Source: Deinococcales bacterium (GTDB lineage: Bacteria > Deinococcota > Deinococci > Deinococcales > JAAFIG01). Taken from it: a stretch of DNA of 64,000 nucleotides. The notes under the pieces are model-generated. The model saw nothing but the letters and a program-made list of their open reading frames with translations, did not search any database and was not told where the DNA came from. Shown here piece by piece: positions 7,872-16,244 of the stretch (position 1 is its first letter; each line of letters starts with the position of its first letter). The DNA is taken from the NCBI GenBank assembly GCA_025352125.1, contig JANXTZ010000033.1:1-64000 (forward strand). Direction: 5' to 3'. The translations under genes were made by a program, and so were the position numbers.

Positions 7872-8566
7872 GATTTGACCTCCGTAGCTTTAGCCCTGAT
7901 GACGTAAACCAAAAAGTGTTGACGCTCCACAAATCCCAATTGTTCGTAGACCCGCGCGGCTTTGGTGTTTTGTTTCATGACATGCAAGAACGGCAACTCA
8001 CCTCGAGCCGAAATGTTTTGGCAAGCTTTGGTGATCAGCGCCTGGGCAAAGCCTCGCCTTTGATAATCTGGGTGCGTGCAGACCGAACTGACCTCGCAGC
8101 ATCCAGGCAGGTGAAATCGCTCACCCGACATGGCAACCAACCTTCCAGCAACGCGAACGCCCCAGAACTGCCCCAATTCGATGGTGCGCCGCGCAAATGG
8201 ACCTGGCTTGGTCAAATCGATCAACTCAAGCATGTCTGGCACGTCGGCAACTGTCAATTCCTGAAGCTCGAGATGTGACGCTGGCTTGAGGGTTTGGTAG
8301 GTCATCTGACTGACCTCGAGCGTGGTCAAAAGTTCAAGACTTTTCGGGAATTCAATCTTGTGCGGCGCAAACAGAGCGATTGTGGCATGGTTGGCACCGA
8401 GCAATTGCGCCAAACCTTCAAGATTTTCTGGGGTTGCAAACTCAATCGCGCCAAAACGTCCCACTTCAGTCGGCAGCATCTTGGCGTGCGCGTTTTGAAT
8501 GGCAAAGTCTTTTTGATGGGTCGCCAACGCGTGCCAGATTGGGTTGTCCAGCATCTCGGGTTTCAT
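7868..8566 (-). CDS. GNAT-family N-acetyltransferase
   Basis: The product is 232 aa. A GNAT domain fills the C-terminal half, with the acetyl-CoA loop HPDYQRRGFAQALI (R/Q-x-x-G-x-A) and a following KQNTKAARVYEQLGF block typical of the last strand. The N-terminal half (1-100) is a poorly conserved region seen in FR47-like members. ATG 8566 is chosen because it overlaps the stop of the upstream thioesterase gene (ATGA). The acceptor substrate is unknown. Confidence 0.8.
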   Translation of the reverse strand: MKPEMLDNPIWHALATHQKDFAIQNAHAKMLPTEVGRFGAIEFATPENLEGLAQLLGANHATIALFAPHKIEFPKSLELLTTLEVSQMTYQTLKPASHLELQELTVADVPDMLELIDLTKPGPFARRTIELGQFWGVRVAGRLVAMSGERFHLPGCCEVSSVCTHPDYQRRGFAQALITKACQNISARGELPFLHVMKQNTKAARVYEQLGFVERQHFLVYVIRAKATEVKS

Positions 8567-9072
8567 GTGTTGCTCGGTGGCACAAGTGGAAAGACAAAAC
8601 AGGTGGTCGAACCGTGGGCGTAGAGTTTGCCATCTTCTCGACCGTACAGTTTGGCTTCGGAGGTTGCCAAACTTTTGCCGACATGAACAATTTTGCCCTC
8701 CGCTCGAACAAAACCCGTTTTGTCGGTCATGGCACGAACGTAATTGACTTTTAATTCCACGGTGGTGTAACCCTGCCCAGTCTCGAGCATACTTTGAATG
8801 CTGCAACCCAAAACGGTGTCGAGCAATGCCGCCGCATAGCCGCCGTGAACGCTGCCAATCGGGTTAAAAACAAACTGTTTGGGTTCGCCCTCAAAGACCA
8901 CCCGCCCTGCCTCGAGTTCGACAGGGTGAAAATCCAGCGTGCTGGCGATGGGCGATCCCGCAAATTCGCCTGCAAACATTTTTTTCAGGTACTCGAGTCC
9001 AGAGTGCGTTGTCAGATCATGCAGCTTCATGCGTCTGGTGTCGTAAGTGTAGCTGCGGGTTTCTTGGCTCAT
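8563..9072 (-). CDS. PaaI-family acyl-CoA thioesterase
   Basis: The product is 169 aa, a second hotdog thioesterase in the same operon. The signature is NPIGSVHGGYAAALLDTVLGCSI, with HGG and the Asp of LLDT at the catalytic place. It is more like the longer uncharacterised PaaI_thioesterase group than like the 132-aa neighbour. ATG 9072 is preferred because AAGGAAA lies just upstream; a further ATG at 9108 would overlap the frameshifted gene before it. It is coupled to the GNAT gene by an ATGA overlap. Confidence 0.82.
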   Translation of the reverse strand: MSQETRSYTYDTRRMKLHDLTTHSGLEYLKKMFAGEFAGSPIASTLDFHPVELEAGRVVFEGEPKQFVFNPIGSVHGGYAAALLDTVLGCSIQSMLETGQGYTTVELKVNYVRAMTDKTGFVRAEGKIVHVGKSLATSEAKLYGREDGKLYAHGSTTCFVFPLVPPSNT

Positions 9073-9097
9073 GGTTTCCTTTTCAGACCGTTTGGTT

Positions 9098-9546
9098 TTA
9101 TTCATCAACCATTGGTGCTGCGCCCGCCTCGAGAATCCCCGCCTCGAGTTGGATTTGTAATGCCTGCACCAATTTTTGCGTATCCTCGAGCGTTAGATTT
9201 TCGACAATACGACCCCAGCCAATGCGGATTCTTTGAAAAATCCTGTTTTGGTACAATTGCCCATTTTTGAGCGTCGCCCGAACATGAACCAGGGCTGTGG
9301 TGTTCCAAGGTGTGCCTTGAACCAGAATGTCGAGAATTTCAAACTGTGAGTCGGGAAAGACCACAAAGATTCGTTCAAAAACCGTTTCATGGTCGGAACC
9401 CTGTGACGAACGCCACTCAGGGCGTGATCTCCAAAGAATTCATAGCGAAATGTGCTGGCAAATTGTTGTAACACAAAATTGAAATCTCGAGCGTTGAGGT
9501 GCCGCCACGGCGACCTGACATTGCCTGCCACGATACTTGCGTACAT
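9098..9546 (-). pseudogene. SnoaL/NTF2-like protein with a frameshift
   Basis: Two overlapping frames add up to one protein of about 150 aa. The first, from ATG 9546, reads MYASIVAGNVRSPWRHLNAR to FFGDHALSGVRH. The second continues ETVFERIFVVFPDSQFEILD to the end at 9098. Together they match the SnoaL-like NTF2 fold, where an FGDHALxGxRH block is followed by an FxRLFRLFPD block. The frame changes near 9400-9410, at a CACAGGG run, as if one base were missing. It follows the TetR gene with no gap (stop then ATG). It is either a real mutation or a sequencing error. Confidence 0.7.
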
Positions 9547-10149
9547 TCAACCAGCCTCCTTGACCAGCAGTGTCTTCAAATGATCCTCGAGAAAACTTGC
9601 CGCCATGCGCATGTGCGTGGCGTCACGGCAAACTTTTGACATCATCACCGCCCCCTCAAGCGTGGCGAGCATGATGGTTGAGAGTTTGGCGGCATCCGTG
9701 TCAGCCTTTAATTCACCTTTGGCAACGCCCAGTTCAACAATGCCCTGAATTCGGGTTTTCCAGCCTGTCAAGACCAGTTTTGTGCGCTGACGAAGATTCT
9801 CGTTTGAATCATCACTTTCGATTGCCGCGTTCAAGACTGGGCAGCCTCCAGGCAAAACTGGGTCGTGAATAAATTCGAGGAACACGTCCATCACGGCGCT
9901 CAGTCGATCAATTGCGGAATTCCGTTTCTCGAGTGCCGCCTCGTAACGGCGCTCGATCAAGCCAGTTGCATAATCAAAAGCCTCGAGCGCCAACTGTTCT
10001 TTGCTGGCAAAGTGGTTGTAAATCCCACCCTTTTCCAAGCCAGTTGCCAGCATCAAATCTGACATGCTCGAGGCGGCGTAACCGTGTTGGTTAAACACGG
10101 CTGCCGATTGTGCCAGAATGTGGTCGCGGGTGCGTTCGCCTTTTTTCAT
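9547..10149 (-). CDS. TetR-family transcriptional regulator
   Basis: The product is 200 aa. The N-terminal helix-turn-helix (about 8-55) reads RDHILAQSAAVFNQHGYAASSM...GIYNHFASKEQL, the classic TetR tetrad. The C-terminal ligand domain has the GCPVLNAAIE block of the TetR_C/AcrR-like group (VLPGGCPVLN, about 98-107). A 20-bp dyad just upstream is a likely operator. It heads a run of minus-strand genes joined by 4-bp overlaps (SnoaL-like, thioesterases, GNAT, MBL, HAD), so it probably represses them and itself. The inducer is unknown. Confidence 0.9.
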   Translation of the reverse strand: MKKGERTRDHILAQSAAVFNQHGYAASSMSDLMLATGLEKGGIYNHFASKEQLALEAFDYATGLIERRYEAALEKRNSAIDRLSAVMDVFLEFIHDPVLPGGCPVLNAAIESDDSNENLRQRTKLVLTGWKTRIQGIVELGVAKGELKADTDAAKLSTIMLATLEGAVMMSKVCRDATHMRMAASFLEDHLKTLLVKEAG

Positions 10150-10151
10150 TT

Positions 10152-10171
10152 TTCAAACCGTTCGGTCTGAA
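10152..10171 (-). promoter_or_regulatory. TetR-type operator
   Basis: TTCAAACCGTTCGGTCTGAA is a 20-bp dyad with a mismatch in one arm position and at the centre, built on ACCG/CGGT half sites as in many TetR operators. A minus-strand -10 candidate TAAAAT (10176-10171) abuts it, so bound protein would cover the transcription start. Confidence 0.65.
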
Positions 10172-10235
10172 TTTTACCCAAAGCTGGCGTGCCAAGTCAA
10201 ACTGGATTCTCATGTTGTGCTGCCAACAATAAGGC

Positions 10236-11567
10236 GTGCGCATTGTCTTGACACTGGTTTTTATACTCTCGAGCTTGGCTGTTGCCCAAAGGACGCCCTC
10301 AAATCCAATTGCCTTGATCCCGCTCGATTCACGCCCCGCCAATGTAAGTCTGCCCGTTGCCATCGCCGCAATGGGCAACCTCGAGCTGCTGACCCCGCCC
10401 CCTGAACTGCTCGGCACCGCCGTCAAACCCGCCGACACCCAGGGGATTCGTGGTTGGCTCGACGGCGTTCAACCCTCGGCTTTGATTGTGTCCTTGGATG
10501 CCCTGGCTTACGGCGGTTTGGTGCAGTCACGCAGCGCTCAGATCAGTGCCGATGCCGCCTGGGACAACCTCTGGTCGGCTTGGTTCTGGCATCTCTCGAG
10601 TCCAGTGTACGCATTTGTGGTGATTCCTCGCGCACCAGACGCCGTTGACCGACAACGCAACCTCGAGCTGATTCGGCGGGCACTCGATTGGGCGGCGGAC
10701 GGCACATTGCAGCGTCTGTTCGTCACCTGGGACGACGCGCTGCCAGGTTCGCCCGCACCGCTCGAGGGCGCAAAGATTCGCACGGAGGTCGAGACTCGAG
10801 GTTTAAGAAACGTTTTTGTTCATCCTGGCGCGGATGAGGCTGCCAGTGCCTTGACCGCCAGTTTGATGCTCGAGCGTCGAAAATTGCATCCAAAGCTTCG
10901 GGTGAGGTTCAGTGACCCAACGTCCGCCAGCAGCTTGATTGCGCCCTATGAGGGACAGACCTTGATTCAAAGTGTTCAGGATCAAGCCAAAGCCATCGGA
11001 CTCGAGTTGAGTGAAGCTGCTGACCTCGAGTTGTATGTCTTTAACGGCGGTGATTCGCGCCGTGCCGCGCTCGAGATCAACGCCGATCAACGACGCGGTT
11101 TGGTGGCGCTCGCCGATGTGGGCGCGGTCAATCAAGCCAATCCAAAATTGATAGAGGACCTGGTGGCATCCGGTGGTTTTGCCGATCTGGCAGGATTCGC
11201 CGCCTGGGGAACGCCTGGCAACAACATTGGCAGCGCTTTGGCTCAGGCAACGATGTTCACGGTTTATGGTGCTTCAAATGCCTCAAAATTCATGCTGGCT
11301 CGAGGTTACATCAACGATTATCTGTACTCGAGTGTGCTGCGCCCAAATCTGCGTGAGCGGCAACTCGAGGATAATTTTGCGAACGAAAATTTGCGCCGAG
11401 CCTTGCTGACAGGGTTGCAAACGCAACTGTCCACTTTTCGCCTCGGGGCAAGCCGTTTCAAGATTGTGGACGCGTACTTTCCGTGGTTGCGCTCGTTTGA
11501 AATTGGTTTCAACCTTGAGTTTAGCCCAACTTCCACAGCCTGCCAACCCGTTTGCTTCACGCCCTAA
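10236..11567 (+). CDS. Secreted DUF4127-family protein
   Basis: The product is 443 aa with a cleavable signal peptide (MRIVLTLVFILSSLAVAQ, cut after about 18). The mature part opens IALIPLDSRPAN and contains ADTQGIRGWL, LIVSLDALAYGGLVQSR and a final FPWLRSFEIGFNL, the diagnostic blocks of DUF4127, whose function is unknown. The family is usually near 500 aa, so this is a slightly short member. The start is GTG 10236. Its stop overlaps the convergent gene at 11564 by 4 bp. An extracytoplasmic enzyme role is a guess. Confidence 0.8.
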   Translation: MRIVLTLVFILSSLAVAQRTPSNPIALIPLDSRPANVSLPVAIAAMGNLELLTPPPELLGTAVKPADTQGIRGWLDGVQPSALIVSLDALAYGGLVQSRSAQISADAAWDNLWSAWFWHLSSPVYAFVVIPRAPDAVDRQRNLELIRRALDWAADGTLQRLFVTWDDALPGSPAPLEGAKIRTEVETRGLRNVFVHPGADEAASALTASLMLERRKLHPKLRVRFSDPTSASSLIAPYEGQTLIQSVQDQAKAIGLELSEAADLELYVFNGGDSRRAALEINADQRRGLVALADVGAVNQANPKLIEDLVASGGFADLAGFAAWGTPGNNIGSALAQATMFTVYGASNASKFMLARGYINDYLYSSVLRPNLRERQLEDNFANENLRRALLTGLQTQLSTFRLGASRFKIVDAYFPWLRSFEIGFNLEFSPTSTACQPVCFTP

Positions 11568-12103
11568 AGCGCCTCGGCTCGAACTTGCGCCCGATTCTTG
11601 GCAATGATTCCAACAAAAAACGCCAGCAATGCCAAAACCATTGGAATGCCTAGCATCAAACCGACAAGTTGACCCATCCTGCCCACTTCAGGGTTGGGTA
11701 GAACCATCGGAATCACGCCAGAGGATGATGATTTACCGATGTTCAAAAAGTAACTGCCCTCGAGTTTTCTGTCACCAACCTCGAGTTTGACCTGGACGTT
11801 CCACTGCCCCTCATTGAGCGCCATTTCACCCTTAAAGCTCGAGGCACTGACGCGTGCAAGATTGGCTGGGATGCTGCGTCCGTTTTCCCCCTCATCACCG
11901 ATGGCTTTGACCTCGAGTTTGTCCACCGCAAGCTTTTGTGTGCCTTTGGCATCAAGCACCTGCAAGACGATGTTGCCGCCGTCGGGATCGTAATCGAAAT
12001 TGACGATGGCTTGGCGCTGTATCTTGGCGGGAATATTGTTTGCTTGCGCCAAGGAAAGCGGTGCAAGCAAAAATAAAAAGGTCATCAACACTCGAGCGAA
12101 CAT
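11564..12103 (-). CDS. Secreted, C-terminally anchored beta-domain protein
   Basis: The product is 179 aa: signal peptide 1-20 (MFARVLMTFLFLLAPLSLAQ), a beta-rich domain (about 30-120), and one membrane helix near 145-168 followed by a short basic tail. The layout resembles FixH/YtkA-type domains that sit outside the membrane, but the similarity is weak. A TAAAAT box (12115-12110) lies 6 nt before the ATG, so the message is probably leaderless. A perfect 8-bp repeat, ATTTTAGG/CCTAAAAT (12110-12117, 12139-12146), flanks the promoter. Confidence 0.6.
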   Translation of the reverse strand: MFARVLMTFLFLLAPLSLAQANNIPAKIQRQAIVNFDYDPDGGNIVLQVLDAKGTQKLAVDKLEVKAIGDEGENGRSIPANLARVSASSFKGEMALNEGQWNVQVKLEVGDRKLEGSYFLNIGKSSSSGVIPMVLPNPEVGRMGQLVGLMLGIPMVLALLAFFVGIIAKNRAQVRAEAL

Positions 12104-12139
12104 GAGGGCATTTTAGGCTACTTCCTGGGGGCGTGTGTC

Positions 12140-12490
12140 CTAAAATTTGGAGAGCGCAATCTGCCCCGCGTGCCAAATGCTGTGACGCGCTGAAAGCCGA
12201 ATCAATGCCGCCACGCTCAACTCGCGCCCAGAATATTCCAGGATTGTGGCGCGTTGCTCGAGACTCAATAAACCCGTCATCCTGCATTCGAAGTGCATCA
12301 ACTCGAGCAAGGTCGTGGGCGCTGGCTCGAGTTTTAAAGTGCTGCAAATCAAATTCCAGTACAGCAATTTTGTCTCGAGAACATGTGCCCTCAAGCGACT
12401 TGCACGTTCACCAGAGTGATCCAGAATACTCGAGACGGATTCCCAAGGGTCAAAATTTGATTCAATCAACATGACCTCGAGTTCATCCAT
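12140..12490 (-). CDS. Small DinB-like protein
   Basis: The product is 116 aa and all-helical in appearance. The C-terminus RLSARHSIWHAGQIAL matches the last metal-binding helix of DinB/YfiT-like proteins (HxxxHxxQ), and an earlier EYSGRELSVAAL fits the preceding helix. The domain is shorter than the usual 150-170 aa, so the first metal-binding histidine may be absent or the fold reduced. Its ATG overlaps the degV stop. Function unknown; DinB-like proteins are often thiol-dependent transferases, and Deinococcus is unusually rich in them. Confidence 0.6.
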   Translation of the reverse strand: MDELEVMLIESNFDPWESVSSILDHSGERASRLRAHVLETKLLYWNLICSTLKLEPAPTTLLELMHFECRMTGLLSLEQRATILEYSGRELSVAALIRLSARHSIWHAGQIALSKF

Positions 12491-13332
12491 CAGACATCAA
12501 CGGGTTCGCTGAGCGCCCCGTACGTTCCAGGTCCGACATGGCTGGCAATGACCGTGCCAGTCTGCGTCACGCTGAACTCTTCGACGCCCATTTCGCGCCC
12601 TGCCGCACGAAGTGGTTCGACATCTTCTGGCTTGTCGGTGTAAATGTAGGCGGTTCTGACGCGACCATGTTTGGCTTGCAGGGCACGTAAATTGCTGACC
12701 ACATCCTCGAGTGCCGCTTTGGAGCCGCGAACGCGACCGGCGGCTTCAACTTTGCCGCCCACCAAGTGCAAAATTGGTTTGATGTTCAGCAACCCACCAA
12801 TCAAAGCCTGAGCGCCACCGATTCGACCATTTTTCTTCAGGAAATCGAGCGACCCGACGCTGAAGCGCAAATTCGTGACTTTGCGTACCCGCTCGAGCAC
12901 CTGCAATACCTCTTCAAGACCCGTGCCAGCGTTCAGAAGCCTGACCGCCCGTTCGCACATCATGCTCTGGCTTCCACTCGAGACTTCGGAATCAAAGGTC
13001 ACGACCCGTCCAGCAAAATCCTTGGCAGCCAGTGAAGCGCTCGCAACCGTGCCAGAAAGTTTGCTCGAGATGTGAATGCTCAAGACTTTTTCGTGGGTTT
13101 GCAAGAGTTTTTCGTAAGCAACCATGAAATCTGCGGGCGTCGGTTGGCTGGTGCTGGGCATTGCCGCGCCCGCCTTGATGCCCGCAAAAACCTCGTCGGT
13201 TTTGATCTCGAGATTGTCCTTTAAAACACGGTTTTGAAAGTTGACATAAAGCGGCACAACGGTCACACCAAGCGCTTCCTGCATGGCTGGGGTCATGTCA
13301 CTGGTCGAATCGGTCAGTACGGCGATGCTCAT
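12490..13332 (-). CDS. DegV-family fatty-acid-binding protein
   Basis: The product is 280 aa, full length for DegV/FakB. It starts with the family's AVLTDSTSDM, has PSTSQPTPADF (about 59-69) and the ligand-site HISSKLSGT (about 86-94), and ends with SHVGPGTYG. FakB proteins present fatty acids to the kinase FakA for phosphorylation and phospholipid synthesis. No fakA is in the window. A strong AGGAGGT site precedes ATG 13332. The downstream DinB-like gene overlaps its stop. Confidence 0.9.
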   Translation of the reverse strand: MSIAVLTDSTSDMTPAMQEALGVTVVPLYVNFQNRVLKDNLEIKTDEVFAGIKAGAAMPSTSQPTPADFMVAYEKLLQTHEKVLSIHISSKLSGTVASASLAAKDFAGRVVTFDSEVSSGSQSMMCERAVRLLNAGTGLEEVLQVLERVRKVTNLRFSVGSLDFLKKNGRIGGAQALIGGLLNIKPILHLVGGKVEAAGRVRGSKAALEDVVSNLRALQAKHGRVRTAYIYTDKPEDVEPLRAAGREMGVEEFSVTQTGTVIASHVGPGTYGALSEPVDV

Positions 13333-13407
13333 GAATTACCTCCTGGAATGATTTGAGATTATCACGAACACAAGCCCTTTGAAATGTACCCAATTCGCAA
13401 TGCACGT

Positions 13408-14304
13408 TCAGGCTGGCAACTCGAGGCTTTCAAATTCTTGTTTGAAACGCCAATCTTTAAAATGGTTGACAACCCGAAAACCGCAAGATTCGTAAAATGC
13501 TTGGTTTTTTGTTCCTGAAAACACCATCGCCGTGTGTGCGCCCAGAGCTTTTAAGCGCCTGAAACCCTCGAGAATGACCGCACGACCCAAGCCTTGCCGT
13601 CTGAACGCTGCTCGAGTTCCAACAGGCTCAAAATAGCCCACGCCGCCTGACAACCAGATCAGACAAAAAGAGGCAAATTCGTTTTCGGGCGTTGAAACCA
13701 CCAAATCAAATTCGGGTTTGTACCCTGTCATTGAACGAACTCGAGCGTAACGCTCCAGCGTAAACTTTGAAGGATCAAAAGCATCACGGTGAACATTCAC
13801 CCGCTCCTCAAATTCGTGCTCGAGCACATGACGCGTTTGAAAACCAAGAGGTAACTCGAGGTCGGGAATAGGTTCGTTTAAGTCTTTGGCAAACATGAAG
13901 CCTTTGGACTCTTCTGGTTCAAAACCGCAAGCCTCGAAAAACCGCATCAATCTGATGTTTTCTGTGGCGCAGTCCGAGTTGATAACGCCTGGGCAAACAC
14001 TTTTTGCCCAATTGACAATCTCGAGTCCAAGCCTGTCAAAATCAGCTTCCCCGAGTTTGGGATGCAGGTGAAGCTCGAGATCACGTTCAAACAAAAGCCA
14101 ACCGAACGCAATCAACCTGTCATTTTCAAACCACAACCGAAATTGGTGAAGTTCGGGTTCTTGCTGCCCGTAACGCCACCAGACATCACCAGCATGAAGA
14201 AAAATTCCCTGGTCATGCCCGACCAATCTCCTGACCTCATCAAAATAAGCGGTGATGATCGGCAGGTCTTCAACACCAACAAAATCTCGACTTGTAAAAT
14301 TCAT
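13408..14304 (-). CDS. Tandem-GNAT acetyltransferase
   Basis: The product is 298 aa with two GNAT domains. The C-terminal one carries the full acetyl-CoA loop (FRRQGLGRAVI) and the YESCGF strand. The N-terminal one (about 1-150) has a degenerate loop and FFEACGF, so it probably does not bind acetyl-CoA well. ATG 14304 is chosen because a TACACT box (14316-14311) lies 6 nt before it, the leaderless pattern of this genome, and MNFTSRDFVGVEDL is a usual GNAT beginning. Substrate unknown. Confidence 0.8.
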   Translation of the reverse strand: MNFTSRDFVGVEDLPIITAYFDEVRRLVGHDQGIFLHAGDVWWRYGQQEPELHQFRLWFENDRLIAFGWLLFERDLELHLHPKLGEADFDRLGLEIVNWAKSVCPGVINSDCATENIRLMRFFEACGFEPEESKGFMFAKDLNEPIPDLELPLGFQTRHVLEHEFEERVNVHRDAFDPSKFTLERYARVRSMTGYKPEFDLVVSTPENEFASFCLIWLSGGVGYFEPVGTRAAFRRQGLGRAVILEGFRRLKALGAHTAMVFSGTKNQAFYESCGFRVVNHFKDWRFKQEFESLELPA

Positions 14305-14352
14305 GCCCTGAGTGTAATGCGTTTTGAGACGCTCGAGCATCGGCGTAACGGC

Positions 14353-15156
14353 TTAGGAAACGACAGTGCCTTTTCCTGCCAGCGCTTGACTGACAGGTTT
14401 ATCGAGCCTCGCGTCACCAAAGATCACGCGACCGCAACCGCCCTGCACCGCCTCGGCAGCGCCCAAGACTTTTTTCTTCATGCGGTCCTGGGCAAACTCG
14501 AGGTACGACTCGACATCGAGCGCCGGAATCTGCGTGATCAAGCTTGATTCGTCTGGGAAATTGCGCAGCAGTCCTGGCACGTTCGAGAGCAGCAACAATG
14601 CCTCGGCTTTCATTGCCGTCGCCACCGCCGCCGAAGCCCTGTCACCGTCCACGTTGACCGCCACACCCTCAAAGCTCGAGCCTGGAGGGGTTAAAACAGG
14701 CAAATAATTATTCTCGAGAAGCAGGTTTAACAGATGTGTGTTGACTTTTTCGACTGTTCCCGTGTGATCGCCGCGCAAAATTTTGGTCTTGCCGTCCTCG
14801 ACAGACCGCACCGAATCCTTGTGCTTGCCCTCGAAAATCCTGCCATCCAATCCTGACAAACCCACCGCGTTGACGCCGCGTTTTTGAAGTCGTTCGACCA
14901 AACCCTTGTTCATCTTGCCGCAGTAGACCATCTCAAAAATCTCGAGCGTTTGACGGTCTGTAAACCGGCTCGTGTACCCAGAAGGCGAGGTGACAAACTT
15001 TGGCGGATGCCCAAGAAGTGCTGCAATGCGGTTGGTTTCGCTCGAGCCACCGTGCACCAAAATAAGTTTCTGACCGCCGAGCCACAAGTCCGCAATGTCA
15101 TTGCAAACCGCGTCGTAATTGATTCCGTCCGAGCCGCCAACTTTAACAATAATCAT
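14353..15156 (-). CDS. lysZ: [LysW]-aminoadipate kinase (acetylglutamate kinase family)
   Basis: The product is 267 aa. It has VKVGGSDGINYDAV at the start, LVHGGSSETNRIA (ATP and substrate loop, about 34-46) and VNVDGDRASAAVA (about 166-178), which are ArgB-family motifs. The form is that of LysZ, which phosphorylates aminoadipate (or glutamate) carried on the LysW protein in the lysine/arginine route of Deinococcus-Thermus and archaea. This is one of the best taxonomic markers in the window. It overlaps the upstream 92-aa gene by 4 bp (ATGA). The other lysine genes are not here. Confidence 0.85.
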   Translation of the reverse strand: MIIVKVGGSDGINYDAVCNDIADLWLGGQKLILVHGGSSETNRIAALLGHPPKFVTSPSGYTSRFTDRQTLEIFEMVYCGKMNKGLVERLQKRGVNAVGLSGLDGRIFEGKHKDSVRSVEDGKTKILRGDHTGTVEKVNTHLLNLLLENNYLPVLTPPGSSFEGVAVNVDGDRASAAVATAMKAEALLLLSNVPGLLRNFPDESSLITQIPALDVESYLEFAQDRMKKKVLGAAEAVQGGCGRVIFGDARLDKPVSQALAGKGTVVS

Positions 15157-15431
15157 TTATTACCGCCTTGATGCTCGAGTTTATCTTCTTCACTGATTTT
15201 GTCCAGATCGTCCATCAGTTGTTTGTGAAAGTCGAGATGATGTTCGTTGCCTTTTGCGTTCATAAAAATTTCTTTGGCTTTGGCAACGGAAAGTTGGAAT
15301 ACTTCTTTGAGGACAAAAATAGTTTCAATTGGACTCAAACCGTTATCTCGAGCAACTATTGTAACTTCTGATGCGCTCAAACCTTGCTCTTTGAGTCCAA
15401 AATATTTTGTTAATTCTGGGAAATCGATCAT
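15153..15431 (-). CDS. Small unrecognised helical protein
   Basis: The product is 92 aa from ATG 15431, with GAGGTG about 5 nt upstream. It has no signal or membrane segment. The first 60 residues look like a helical bundle (VARDNGLSPIETIFVLKEVF), and the tail is charged with two histidines (GNEHHLDFHKQL). It is translationally coupled to lysZ, but I know of no lysine-pathway partner of this kind. A role with LysZ is therefore only a suggestion from position. Confidence 0.55.
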   Translation of the reverse strand: MIDFPELTKYFGLKEQGLSASEVTIVARDNGLSPIETIFVLKEVFQLSVAKAKEIFMNAKGNEHHLDFHKQLMDDLDKISEEDKLEHQGGNK

Positions 15432-15488
15432 CAAACACCTCGCATTTGGATCACTCGATTTTTGCTCGAGGTCAAAGCCACCGAAGGA

Positions 15489-15908
15489 TTATACGGTTTT
15501 CTTCGCAAGTCTTTTTTTGCGTTTTGATTTGAAATATTTTAAGAAAACAGTGGGTGTAATTGCTGCCACACCTCTGACCTTCCCAACGCTTAAAATGTGC
15601 TCTCGATCAACTGAAACAACAAAAGCTGCACCAGAAGTGAATGCCATGCCAAACAAGTAATTGTCGTCGGGGTCGCTTGAGATATCACTTGATTCGTAAG
15701 CTTCAAGAAATAACGCTCGCTTACGAATGGCATTGACAAAATTGCCAACTTCGAGTGGTTTAACAAACTTGCGGATTTGAGGTCTGGAACAAACGTCTTT
15801 AAATTCCTCGAGTTGCTGCTCAGACGTGACAAGTGTGAACGAACCTGCCAACCAAGCCAGATAAATTTGATGTGGTGTACCTGTTGCACTAATCAAAGAT
15901 GAAATCAA
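15489..15908 (-). CDS. PIN-domain (VapC-like) toxin whose start codon seems lost
   Basis: Reading the frame upstream of TTG 15908 gives NVVLDTNILISSLIS (from 15932), the standard opening of a PIN-domain ribonuclease with its first catalytic Asp. The codon that should be ATG is CAG (15935-15933), and no ATG, GTG or TTG lies in frame before the Asp. The first usable start, TTG 15908, would make a protein without that Asp. The later acidic cluster (SSDPDDNYLF) and VVSVDREHIL are intact. It is probably an inactivated toxin, or one started at a non-standard codon. The antitoxin gene overlaps it. Confidence 0.7.
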   Translation of the reverse strand: MISSLISATGTPHQIYLAWLAGSFTLVTSEQQLEEFKDVCSRPQIRKFVKPLEVGNFVNAIRKRALFLEAYESSDISSDPDDNYLFGMAFTSGAAFVVSVDREHILSVGKVRGVAAITPTVFLKYFKSKRKKRLAKKTV

Positions 15909-16171
15909 AATGTTTGTGTCAAGTACAACGTTCTGGCAGCCCTCTTTTTGGTTTTTCTGACTTCATTTACTGCATTTTGAGTTTCTTTCAGAATCTGTGC
16001 GGCTGAAAAACCTTGGTTGCGGCTTTTTACTTTCATAACTTGTGCTTCAAACGACACGGTTTTTTCGGCACGAGCCAGTAATTCTTCTAACGCCTGTTCT
16101 CGAGAAACGCGTCTTGAACGCCGATAAGAGTCTAAAATCTTCATTGCCTGGTCGGAAGCTGGGATCATCAT
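15905..16171 (-). CDS. Putative antitoxin partner of the PIN-domain protein
   Basis: The product is 88 aa from ATG 16171, which has GAGG at a good distance; an ATG at 16177 is too close to it. It looks all-helical (PASDQAMKILDSYRRSRRVSREQALEELLARA), as in small ribbon-helix or helical antitoxins paired with PIN toxins. The last residues (RTLYLTQTF) are read across the start of the PIN frame and look like an extension rather than conserved sequence. Family not recognised; the role rests on position. Confidence 0.55.
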   Translation of the reverse strand: MMIPASDQAMKILDSYRRSRRVSREQALEELLARAEKTVSFEAQVMKVKSRNQGFSAAQILKETQNAVNEVRKTKKRAARTLYLTQTF

Positions 16172-16244
16172 GGTCATGCCTCTAATTTACGCTTCTCGAG
16201 TCCCAGCTTCAATACTGAATTTGGCTTGTGTTGAATGTCAAGTT

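Noticed and set aside
12110-12146. A terminator from the ATTTTAGG/CCTAAAAT repeat
   Set aside because: The loop is 21 nt and there is no T tract; the repeat overlaps a likely -10 box, so it is noted only with the gene.
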